Part shown: in pieces, positions 41,115 to 48,912 of the stretch | Layout: every line of letters begins with the position of its first letter | How positions within the stretch are numbered: position 1 is the stretch's first letter | Assembly (NCBI GenBank): GCA_000824805.1 | Contig: CCNA01000045.1 | Coordinates: forward strand, 124,001-188,000 | Direction: 5' to 3' | Origin: Mesorhizobium sp. SOD10 | Lineage (GTDB): Bacteria > Pseudomonadota > Alphaproteobacteria > Rhizobiales > Rhizobiaceae | DNA length: 64,000 nt | Program-made: the position numbers and the translations under genes | Notes under the pieces: generated by a model | Told to the model about the DNA's origin: nothing | Database searches by the model: none | What the model saw: only the letters and a program-made list of their open reading frames with translations

Positions 41115-41803
41115 CGGGCCATCTCTTTTAGGCGCAACCGGGCCGTGCGCGGCAAGGGATGGTGAGCCAACGCGTCAAAAAGAGCCGCGGGAAAGGCCAC
41201 GCTAAGGATCAAGGTGTCGCGGCTCACCTCCGATCGATCACCGGATAGGCTGGCGTTAGAGATTTCCCGGCGCCGACAATGGGGATTCCTGTCCATTCCA
41301 GCCCGACCGCTTGCTCCGTCGCTCAGCGGTTCTGCACGGGAGCGGCCCGGCACTCGGCGGCTCGAGTCGCCAATGCGCCGGGCCTAACCGGTGGGGGCTG
41401 GAACGAAAAACATGGCACCGGCTGAACCAAGACATATCAGGGTTCGCTAATTTTTTTGCCATGCGAACGAAGGATGCGGGGCGGCCCAAGCAAGAACGGC
41501 CGGACGCCGCCGCGTTTTTTGGAGGCACGGCGCACAAGGGTGAGGAGCAGCGGCGAGGACGAGATTCAAATGCGAGCGATGCCAAGAAAACGGTTCGGCT
41601 GCCCTGTGGAGACAAGCCCGCCATTTTCGAGCGGCACCTGCGACTGGCAGGATGATTGAATCCGGCCGCCGTTGGTCAGGCGCTCTCGCCTTTCATGCCC
41701 CCGCAATCATTCCAAGCATGCCCGCTGCTCCTCATGACCGATGCGCTCAGCCAGATGCCGCCTTGCAGACATTCGGAGGCGCCGGATTAGACCCTATGTC
41801 TGT
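41115..41803. other. Gene-poor stretch
   Basis: About 690 bases. One polar frame from ATG 41461 to 41655 and a short frame at 41652-41852 are present, but neither has protein-like composition or a ribosome site. Nothing else recognised. Confidence 0.4.
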
Positions 41804-43210
41804 CTATCGGAAAGCGCGTGACATTTGGTCGGTGAGCGGCTTCAGCAGATAAGACCAGACACTGCGCTGGCCTGTGCTTATATGAACCTCGGCCGGCATG
41901 CCGGGCTTGAGCACCTTGGCATCCCTTAGGCAACTCGTCTTGTTCTCGACGCTGATGCGTGCCGAGAAATAGGAGAGCTGGCGCTGCGGGTCCTTGATCA
42001 GGTCTGCGGAGATCCACTTCACCTCGCCCTGGCAGGCAGGTGTGGTGCCGGCATCGAAGGCCGGGAAACGGATCGAGACCGGCTGACCTGGCTGAATGTC
42101 ATCCACCCGCGCCGGAGGAATGAGCGCATCGACGACAAGATTGTCCGCATCGGGGACAATCGTCATCAGCAATTCGCCTGGAGCGACTACACCGCCGATC
42201 GTGTGGACGGTGGATTGCTGTATCGTCCCCGATTGCGGGGCGCGGATTTCAGTTTTGGTCAGTTCGTCCTGAGCCACGATCTTGCGCTCTTCGAGCTCGG
42301 TCCGTTTGGCTTCCGTTTCGCGCAGCTCCTTTGTCACTTCGCTGCGCCTTTGCTCGTCAAGCTGCAGGACCTGCAACTCGGTTTCGGTGATCTTGACCTG
42401 CGCCTCCGCGACGGCCGCCGCCAGCCGCCCGGACTCGCCTTTGGCCCGTGTCGCGTCCAGCCTGACGTTGCTGAGCCTCTCCTTCGAAACCAGTTTCTTG
42501 GAGTAGAGGGCATCCACATCGGTGAGATCGCGGCCCAGCAAAGACGCGGATTCGTCCATCGCGGCCTGCTGCGCCTTCAGGCCTTCGAGCTGTCGCTGGA
42601 TCTGCTCGGTCTGGCTGCGAAGAAGCGTTTTTTGGCCGGCCAATTCCGAAGCCCGCGTTTGCAGCAAGGCGCGCTCGCCATCGACCAGCGCCACCACGCC
42701 CGGCTTGTTCATCTCCGCTTGAAGGGCGGCTGGGATCTGCATTGTCGTCAGCCCCTGACGCTCCGCCTCCAGACGGGCAAGCCGGGCTGTGGCGCGGTCG
42801 AAATCCTCGCTGATGATCTCGAGGTTTGCGCGTGCCAGCGTATCATCCAGCCTGACCAACACGTCGCCCGCCCGAACATGATCGCCATCCTGTGCGAAGA
42901 TGCCGCTGATCGTGCCGCCGGCCTGGTGCTGCACCTTCTTGGTGTTGCTTTCAACCACCACGGTCGCGGGGGCGATCACAGCACCGGCAATCTCGGTCAG
43001 GCCGAGCCACAGGCCTCCGCCAACGACAAGCAGGCAAGTCACCGCCAGGCCAAGGGTCAAGCTTGGGCCGAGACTGCCGGGCGGCTTGAGCGCGTTCGCG
43101 CCTGCGGAGGGCGAAACAGCACCGAAGCCAGCATAGGAGCGCATGTCCGCAAAGAGGCGAGGCAGGACGTCACGCATGTCCGTAAAGAGGCGAGGCAGCA
43201 CGTCACGCAT
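41804..43210 (-). CDS. Type I secretion membrane fusion protein (HlyD/PrtE family)
   Basis: Up to 468 residues. One N-terminal membrane segment (LTLGLAVTCLLVVGGGLWLG), a lipoyl/barrel half (VVVESNTKKVQHQAGGTISG), a long coiled coil (about 120-330; RLARLEAERQGLT, QLEGLKAQQAAMDESASLL, ELRETEAKRTELEERKIVAQ) and the closing HlyD element APQSGTIQQSTVHTIGGVV with GMPAEVHISTGQRS at the end. It links the ABC exporter to the outer membrane. The start is ambiguous because a 33-bp tandem repeat supplies three in-frame ATGs (43210, 43177, 43144). The first overlaps the exporter stop. Confidence 0.92.
   Translation of the reverse strand: MRDVLPRLFTDMRDVLPRLFADMRSYAGFGAVSPSAGANALKPPGSLGPSLTLGLAVTCLLVVGGGLWLGLTEIAGAVIAPATVVVESNTKKVQHQAGGTISGIFAQDGDHVRAGDVLVRLDDTLARANLEIISEDFDRATARLARLEAERQGLTTMQIPAALQAEMNKPGVVALVDGERALLQTRASELAGQKTLLRSQTEQIQRQLEGLKAQQAAMDESASLLGRDLTDVDALYSKKLVSKERLSNVRLDATRAKGESGRLAAAVAEAQVKITETELQVLQLDEQRRSEVTKELRETEAKRTELEERKIVAQDELTKTEIRAPQSGTIQQSTVHTIGGVVAPGELLMTIVPDADNLVVDALIPPARVDDIQPGQPVSIRFPAFDAGTTPACQGEVKWISADLIKDPQRQLSYFSARISVENKTSCLRDAKVLKPGMPAEVHISTGQRSVWSYLLKPLTDQMSRAFR
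43145..43210 (-). repeat. 33-bp tandem duplication at the start of the HlyD-type gene
   Basis: Two direct copies (43178-43210 and 43145-43177) differing at two positions, each encoding MRDVLPRLF(T/A)D and each opening with an ATG; a third ATG follows directly. The outer copy also carries the stop of the upstream ABC gene (ATGCGTGA). Confidence 0.85.
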
Positions 43211-44951
43211 GTCCGCTTACACCTCTCTGGGTCGGAATGATCGGACGGTGGGTGGGCGGAGCGGGTGGTCGCGTCATGCTCGCCAAGATCTCCTCGCGGG
43301 AACCAAACGAACGGACCATGCCGTTGGCCAGCACCAACACCTGGTCGATGTTGGTGAGAGCGGACGGCCGGTGCGCGACAACAATCACGATGCCTCCGCG
43401 TTGACGCACGGCCAGAATCGCTCCGGCAAGTGCCGCGTCACCTTCGACATCGAGATTTGAGTTGGGCTCGTCCAGGACGACCAGAAACGGGTCGCCATAG
43501 AGCGCCCTGGCGAGGCCGATCAATTGCCTCTGGCCTGCCGACAGGGCCCTGCCTCCCTCGCCGATGCGGGTTTGGAAACCTTCAGGCAGATGCATGATCA
43601 TCGAGTAGACGCCCGCGACCCTCGCGGCTGCGAGCACCCCTTTGGGATCGCTCTTGCCGCCGAATCTCGAGATGTTGTCGGCCACGGTTCCATCGAAAAG
43701 CTCAACATCCTGCGGCAGATAACCGATATGGGCGCCGAGCGAATGCGGGTCCCATTGATCGAGAGGGGCCCCGTCCAGCCTTACTTTGCCGTTGAGCGGC
43801 CTCCAGGCTCCGACCAGGGCACGCACGAGTGTGGTCTTGCCGGACCCGCTCGGGCCCACGATCGCCATGCCCGCGCCGCTGGAGAGCTGGAAACTTACAT
43901 CGAGCACGGTCGGCTTTGGCATTCCGGGCGGCGCGACCGTCAACCTCTCGACCGTCAGCCGCGTCTGCGGTCGGGGCAATTCCAAGGGCTCGATCGGGTC
44001 TTCGAATGAATCCAACATTGCCTTGAGTTGGAAATAGCTGTGCCGCGTCGACAGAAAGCCTTTCCAGTTTGCAATCGCCGCATCGACCGGAGCAAGCGCT
44101 CGACCCAGCAATATCGATGATGCGATGATCACACCGGGGGACGCTTCGCCGCCGATGACCAGATAAGCGCCGAGGCCCAGCACTGAAGACTGCAGCGCCA
44201 TCCTCAGCGCTTTCGACAATGAACCGGTTCCTCCTATAATGTCGGAGAGCCGCTCCTGATGCGTCAGGTAGCTATGAACGATGTCGCTCCAGCGCCCGGC
44301 CAGTCTGGAAGAGAGGCCCATCGCGTGGACGACCTCCGCATTGCGGCGGCCGGATTCGGCAAGGGCGCGCTGCGAGATCATGGCTTCGGACGTCAGTCTG
44401 GCAGGCCCGCGACCGAAGATCTCCGCGACCGCGGTCAGCGCCACCACGACAAGAGCGCCGATCGTCGCCAGCACGCCGAGCGACGGGTGCAGCATATAGA
44501 TGATCAGCAGGTAGAAAGGAATCCAAGGCGCATCGAATATGACGGTCGGCCCGGATCCCGACAGAAAGCCGCGCAGATGGTCAAGATCCCGCAACGGATT
44601 GAGCCTGTCCGCTTCCCGTCCGGCCTTGAGCGGCAAAAGCACCGATATCGCGAATGCCCTTTGGTGAAGATTTCTATAGAGCCGGCTGGCAATGCGGACC
44701 AACAGGCGAAGCCGCACGAAGTCGAGCAGCCCGTAGGCTGCGTAAAGGCCCAGCATTCCAATCGTCAACACGACAAGGGTCGGAACGCTCTGGGAGGGCA
44801 GCACCCGATCATAGACCTGGAGCATATAGAGAGACCCGGTCAACGCCAGGAGGTTCGTCACTGCTGAAAAAATCCCAACACCGAACAAGCCCTGAGCGCA
44901 GTCCGACATTGCGATCCGTAAAAGGGAGGAGGATTCTTGCTTGCTCTTCAT
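43203..44951 (-). CDS. Type I secretion ABC transporter (PrtD family)
   Basis: 582 residues. Six-helix membrane domain (FSAVTNLLALTGSLYMLQVY, VPTLVVLTIGMLGLYAAYGL, FYLLIIYMLHPSLGVLATIG, LGLGAYLVIGGEASPGVII) then an ABC domain: Walker A GPSGSGKTTLV, Q loop GYLPQDVELFDG, signature LSAGQRQLIGLARAL, Walker B FLVVLDEPNSNLD and the H loop VIVVAHRPS. The EPNSNLD form is typical of the PrtD/protease-lipase exporter family. The adjacent divergent RTX protein is the expected substrate. Confidence 0.94.
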   Translation of the reverse strand: MKSKQESSSLLRIAMSDCAQGLFGVGIFSAVTNLLALTGSLYMLQVYDRVLPSQSVPTLVVLTIGMLGLYAAYGLLDFVRLRLLVRIASRLYRNLHQRAFAISVLLPLKAGREADRLNPLRDLDHLRGFLSGSGPTVIFDAPWIPFYLLIIYMLHPSLGVLATIGALVVVALTAVAEIFGRGPARLTSEAMISQRALAESGRRNAEVVHAMGLSSRLAGRWSDIVHSYLTHQERLSDIIGGTGSLSKALRMALQSSVLGLGAYLVIGGEASPGVIIASSILLGRALAPVDAAIANWKGFLSTRHSYFQLKAMLDSFEDPIEPLELPRPQTRLTVERLTVAPPGMPKPTVLDVSFQLSSGAGMAIVGPSGSGKTTLVRALVGAWRPLNGKVRLDGAPLDQWDPHSLGAHIGYLPQDVELFDGTVADNISRFGGKSDPKGVLAAARVAGVYSMIMHLPEGFQTRIGEGGRALSAGQRQLIGLARALYGDPFLVVLDEPNSNLDVEGDAALAGAILAVRQRGGIVIVVAHRPSALTNIDQVLVLANGMVRSFGSREEILASMTRPPAPPTHRPIIPTQRGVSGHA

Positions 44952-45357
44952 TGCCTTCCGATTTCACGCGGATAACCGCGCGGCTTTGTTGGAGCTGCCC
45001 GAGATGGGAAACTTTGACTGGATATGCCAAGTCCGGGCGATTGCCGGACGTGAAGCGTCGCTAATGTAGCCTACTTTAATCCAAATGAAGCGAAATCGTG
45101 GCTCTGTCCCAAAACGGCGCAGTAAAATCGGTGGAAACCGGGGACAATATCAAAAGAAAATTTTCCTGATACGTTGAGTGACGAAGCGTGACTGGACTGA
45201 AAACATTTAAGTTTTTCGTGAAGAGTGGCCACGAAGGAAGGGCTGCGATCAATTATTTTGACCGGCGAAATCCGTATGTGATTTCTGTCTAATATATCTT
45301 TCGTCTAGGCAAGCGATGGGTGCAGGGGGCGTTGCCGAATCACAAAAAGGGACAAGC
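44952..45357. other. Divergent regulatory region between exporter and its substrate gene
   Basis: About 400 bases, distinctly AT-richer than its surroundings from 45060 on, with AATTATTTTGACC and TAATATATC stretches near 45250-45300. It must hold the promoters of the exporter operon (minus) and the RTX gene (plus). No EcfG-type site was found, so this system appears to lie outside the stress regulon. Confidence 0.5.
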
Positions 45358-46857
45358 ATGGCAACTCTGCATTACGCGTCTGGCGGCTCGGCCGCCGAGG
45401 TGGCAACGGCCGGTTTCAATCTGGTCGATGTCCAATATCTTTCCCAGGTGAACGCGCTTCCCGACGGAATGAAGGGATTGGTCTATCTCAGCGCCCATGA
45501 TGGCGTCACCCAATCCTTCATCGATAAAGTCACTCCGTTCCTCAACAACCCGAAGGTTTTCGGATTCTTCCTGATGGACGAGCCGGATCCGACCGGCAGA
45601 TGGGGGACTTACGCCAGCGCGGAGAATCTGAAAGCGGAATCGGACTGGATTCACTCACATTTTCCGGGCGCGAAGACCTTCATCACGATGATGAATATGG
45701 GATCTTCCACCAACCCCGATTTCACCAACACCTACAATCCCGCAAACACCGGCATCGACTACTACGGTCTTGACCCCTATCCGGTGCGCACCGGCACAAC
45801 CAGCGTCGACTACGACATGATCGACAGGGCCGTGGCTGCCGCAGTCAAATCAGGTATCCCGATCGACAAGATCATTCCCGTCTACCAGACCTTTGGCGGC
45901 GGCGGCTGGGAAACCGACACGGGTGGAAAGCACGTCATGCCCACCTCGTCGCAAATGCAGACGATGATGGATCACTGGGCCAAGCTGGTGCCGTCGCCGG
46001 CGTTCGACTACGCCTATGCATGGGGCTCGCAGAATGGCGACACCGCGCTTGAGAACTCGCCGGAACTGCAGGCCGTGTTCCGGCAGCACAATGCCAGCTC
46101 GACCTCGTCAACGCCGCCGGCGACCACTGAGCCGACACCGCCGGCGACCACTGAGTCGACACCGCCGGCTACCTCCCAGCCGATACCGCCGGCCACCTCC
46201 CAGCCGACGCCGCCAACGTCAGACGCGACGCCGCCGAAGACGACCACAGACTCTTCTCACAACGATCATGTGATCAATGGCGGCAAGGGCAACGACACCT
46301 ACCACATCAACAATGTGCATGACAAAGTCATGGAAGCTAGCCGTGGCGGCTTCGACAAAGTGATGGCGTCGGTCAGCTATGCCCTGTCCGCCGGCTCGCA
46401 TATCGAACAACTTTCCACCTCCAATAAGGCTGGCAAAACCGCCATCGATCTGAAAGGCAACGAGTTCGGCCAGACGATCATCGGCAACAATGGCGATAAC
46501 AAGATAAATGGCGGCGGCGGGTCGGACCTGCTGAAGGGCTATGGCGGACACGACGCCTTCGTGTTCAACACGGCACTTGGAAAGTACAACATCGACAGGA
46601 TCGCCGGTTTCGACGTCTCTCGAGACAAGATCCATCTCGACCACGGCATATTCGCCGGGCTTCAGAAGGGAGCGCTTGCAGCCGGCGATTTCCACATCGG
46701 CCGCAGCGCACATGATGCGAGCGATCACATAATCTACAACAGCTCGACAGGAGCGCTTTCCTTCGACAGCGACGGAGTTGGCGGCCATGCGCAGACTCAA
46801 TTTGCGAGTCTGGCCCCGCATCTCCACCTGGGTGAAAACTCCTTTCTTGTAGTCTGA
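45358..46857 (+). CDS. Secreted glycosidase-like protein with RTX/type I secretion C-terminus
   Basis: 499 residues from ATG 45358 (site AAAAAGGGACAAGC). The N-terminal 250 residues are an uncharacterised (beta/alpha)8-like domain with FGFFLMDEPDPTGRW, IDYYGLDPYPVR and FDYAYAWGSQNG; the DEPD glutamate and the aromatic/acidic motifs suggest a glycosidase. Then a Pro/Thr linker of 24-bp repeats. The C-terminal calcium-binding part has GGKGNDTYH and INGGGGSDLLKGYGGHDAF, and ends in HLGENSFLVV, the hydrophobic tail of type I substrates. No signal peptide, as expected for this route. The PrtD/HlyD pair next door should export it. Enzyme activity is inferred. Confidence 0.87.
   Translation: MATLHYASGGSAAEVATAGFNLVDVQYLSQVNALPDGMKGLVYLSAHDGVTQSFIDKVTPFLNNPKVFGFFLMDEPDPTGRWGTYASAENLKAESDWIHSHFPGAKTFITMMNMGSSTNPDFTNTYNPANTGIDYYGLDPYPVRTGTTSVDYDMIDRAVAAAVKSGIPIDKIIPVYQTFGGGGWETDTGGKHVMPTSSQMQTMMDHWAKLVPSPAFDYAYAWGSQNGDTALENSPELQAVFRQHNASSTSSTPPATTEPTPPATTESTPPATSQPIPPATSQPTPPTSDATPPKTTTDSSHNDHVINGGKGNDTYHINNVHDKVMEASRGGFDKVMASVSYALSAGSHIEQLSTSNKAGKTAIDLKGNEFGQTIIGNNGDNKINGGGGSDLLKGYGGHDAFVFNTALGKYNIDRIAGFDVSRDKIHLDHGIFAGLQKGALAAGDFHIGRSAHDASDHIIYNSSTGALSFDSDGVGGHAQTQFASLAPHLHLGENSFLVV
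46111..46230 (+). repeat. 24-bp tandem repeats encoding a TPPAT(T/S)(E/Q)(P/S) linker
   Basis: About five degenerate in-frame units giving TPPATTEP, TPPATTES, TPPATSQP, IPPATSQP and TPPTSDA. A flexible linker between catalytic and RTX parts; not a CRISPR. Confidence 0.85.
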
Positions 46858-46869
46858 TAAGATGCCTCA

Positions 46870-46896
46870 CCGGCGGGAGCGACCAGCTCCTGCCGG
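46870..46896 (+). terminator. Strong hairpin after the RTX gene
   Basis: 11-bp stem CCGGCGGGAGC / GCTCCTGCCGG (one G-T pair) with loop GACCA, 12 bases after the stop codon; no T tract follows. Confidence 0.6.
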
Positions 46897-46914
46897 CAAG
46901 CCCTCAAGACCGGC

Positions 46915-47080
46915 CTAGGTCGTTCCTGCTGGACTTCGGCCTAAGCTGACGGTGAGCTTAGCTCCCGTCGATCGGTATTCAATCTCCTTTGTGATCTCCA
47001 CTTTCCCTGGACATCCGCTCCAAAAATCGATCAACTCTTGCTTGTGCCGGGCCGCAGCCTCGCGTTTTTCGCGGCTCGCG
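46915..47080 (-). CDS. Possible small ORF or remnant
   Basis: Minus-strand frame ending at 46915 reads REKREAAARHKQELIDFWSG then GCPGKVEITKEIEYRSTGA, which looks protein-like, but lacks an ATG or GTG with ribosome site before it runs under the promoter of the divergent gene. Only a TTG inside the segment could start it. Could be a decayed gene; no family recognised. Confidence 0.25.
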
Positions 47081-47105
47081 GGAACATTTTGCCCCGATCC
47101 AGGTT
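47081..47105 (+). promoter_or_regulatory. Candidate EcfG-type promoter
   Basis: Plus-strand GGAAC-N16-GGTT, 36 bases before ATG 47142. Confidence 0.55.
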
Positions 47106-47141
47106 GATGGGCTGGTGGTGGAGCAAGGGGCGGAGGGTGAC

Positions 47142-47372
47142 ATGCCGAATTACGAGGTCGAGGAGATCTTCGCCGGAAAGGTGATCGTCTCTCACAAGAT
47201 CGTTGCGCCAACGCCCTTCCGGGCCGCAAAGCTCGCAACCAATCGGGACGTTACGCTGCGAAACTCCGAGGTCCGATGGATACGGGTCTTTGAAGAAGAC
47301 CGAAGGCACCGGGCGTATGAATACACCGTCATCGAGCGACCGCAGTTTGCATCGCGCGCTGGGCCATTATAG
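47142..47372 (+). CDS. Small protein of unknown function, probably stress-regulated
   Basis: 76 residues from ATG 47142 behind GGAGGGTGAC. MPNYEVEEIFAGKVIVSHKI then APTPFRAAKLATNRDVTLRN and WIRVFEEDRRHRAYEYTV: a compact beta-rich protein. The PFRAAKLAT and WIRV pattern occurs in other small rhizobial proteins. An EcfG-type promoter precedes it closely. Function unknown. Confidence 0.72.
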   Translation: MPNYEVEEIFAGKVIVSHKIVAPTPFRAAKLATNRDVTLRNSEVRWIRVFEEDRRHRAYEYTVIERPQFASRAGPL

Positions 47373-47700
47373 AGCCTTGGCGTCCGTCGGCGTCGTGTTT
47401 GCGGCCGGCTTCCTCCGAAGAGCCGTGCTGTGGCTCCATTTCTACGCTCGATAGCGAGAGATCTCTCATCCAGCCAGCAGTAACCATCGGGGCGTCCTGC
47501 CGAATCTGCAGCGGTTTACGATACCATTGGCCTGACCACTGGTCCTGTCATTCGAACAGACGAGGACAAGTCTAGGGGCCGCCCCTAGCTTTGATGGTGG
47601 ACTGAACGCATTCCTCGCAAAGACAGCGGGCCATGAAAGACTATCCAAGTTCCAGCCATTTCGGGCAGCTGGTGGACCGCAGCTTTTGGGGAGTGGTGAA
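47373..47700. other. Upstream region of the exopolysaccharide operon with a perfect palindrome
   Basis: About 330 bases without a gene. At 47572-47588 lies CTAGGGGC-C-GCCCCTAG, a perfect 8-bp inverted repeat around one base, 113 bases before the first exopolysaccharide gene. Possible operator; no promoter recognised by eye. Confidence 0.45.
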
Positions 47701-48912
47701 ATGAAGCCACACCTGGTCTGCGTTGGCGGCGAGGATCACGCGCTGCGAATTCCATTTCTCATGGAGGTGCGTGAGAGGGGCTTCCAGATCACTGCCGTTT
47801 CGACCTGCGACGGCGCCTCATTCCTAAGGCATGGGATCGCGCACAGGCGCTATGGCTTCGACCGCTTCAGCAACGGCAGCGGGAAAGCGGGCACGATTAG
47901 GGCGCTGCGCGGATTGATGGGCGAGTTGCGCCCTGACATCGTGCAGAGTTTCGACACCAAGCCCAATCTTTTGACCCCGCTCGCGGTGCGAGGGCAGGTG
48001 CCGGTTGTCCGCACGATCAACGGGCTGGGCTGGACCTTCTCGTCACGTGCGCCGCGCGCCCTGGCGCTTCGTCCGATCTTCTGCGGTCTGCAGTGGCTGG
48101 CGTCGCTTTGGACAGCGGCGACAGTGTTCCAGAACCGCGACGATCAGACTTTCTTCGAGCGATATCGGCTGCTTGGATACAGCGACAAGCGCCTCATCGC
48201 CGGTTCAGGCGTCGACATAGGCGCATTCGCGGCGGCGAGGCACCTTGGGCCGCCGCCTGCAAGGATGCGCCAGGAATTAGGGCTTCAGACGGCTGAAGTC
48301 GTGATGTTTGTCGGTCGACTGACCCGGCAGAAGGGGATTCCGACCCTCCTTAAGGCCATGCCAAAAGTTCTCGCCAAACGGCCGGACGCGCGCTTCGTGT
48401 TGATTGGACCGTGGCAATCCGAAGGCCCATTTGCCGTGGACGAATCGGAAATTCGACGCCTTGGTCCAGAGGTACTTGTGTTGGGGAAACGCCAGGACGT
48501 TCCTGCGCTTCTTGGCATGGCTGACGTCTTCGCCTTTCCAACCGAATACCGCGAGGGAGTTCCTCGCGTGCTGCTGGAAGCCGGGCTTGCGGGCCTGCCC
48601 ATCGTTGCCTCGAGAATGCCAGGCTGCACCGATGTCGTCCAGGATGGATGGAACGGTTATCTGGTTGCGCCGCGCGACGCGGACGCATTGGCGGATCGCA
48701 TAGTCGACCTGCTCTCGGATCGTAAGCGCGCCAAGACTATGGGTGCTCGTAGCGCCGCGCTCGTCAGAGAGCGTTTTGCCCTACCGGGAGTGGTCGAGCA
48801 GTATTGCGATCTTTACAGAAGCGTGCTGGCGGCTCGGGCCAGGGGCGGTCTTGCGCATTCCGCGTCGGCGGGCCGTATCGCCAAGCGCCGATTGGGCGAG
48901 GCACGCCGATGA
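47701..48912 (+). CDS. Glycosyltransferase family 4 (exopolysaccharide operon, first gene)
   Basis: 403 residues from ATG 47701 (GGGGAGTGGTGA). GT-B enzyme: HLVCVGGEDHALRIPFLMEV start, the acceptor-domain DIVQSFDTKPNLLTPLAV (WbaZ/WcaC-type wording), donor motifs VMFVGRLTRQKGIPTLLKAM and EYREGVPRVLLEAGLAGLPI followed by GWNGYLV. The stop overlaps the next ATG (ATGA). Donor unknown. Confidence 0.92.
   Translation: MKPHLVCVGGEDHALRIPFLMEVRERGFQITAVSTCDGASFLRHGIAHRRYGFDRFSNGSGKAGTIRALRGLMGELRPDIVQSFDTKPNLLTPLAVRGQVPVVRTINGLGWTFSSRAPRALALRPIFCGLQWLASLWTAATVFQNRDDQTFFERYRLLGYSDKRLIAGSGVDIGAFAAARHLGPPPARMRQELGLQTAEVVMFVGRLTRQKGIPTLLKAMPKVLAKRPDARFVLIGPWQSEGPFAVDESEIRRLGPEVLVLGKRQDVPALLGMADVFAFPTEYREGVPRVLLEAGLAGLPIVASRMPGCTDVVQDGWNGYLVAPRDADALADRIVDLLSDRKRAKTMGARSAALVRERFALPGVVEQYCDLYRSVLAARARGGLAHSASAGRIAKRRLGEARR

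Noticed and set aside
41652..41852. 66-codon plus-strand ORF
   Set aside because: Overlaps the HlyD gene end and lacks a ribosome site and protein-like composition.
46111..46230. Tandem repeats as possible CRISPR
   Set aside because: No spacers; 24-bp in-frame Pro/Thr linker codons.
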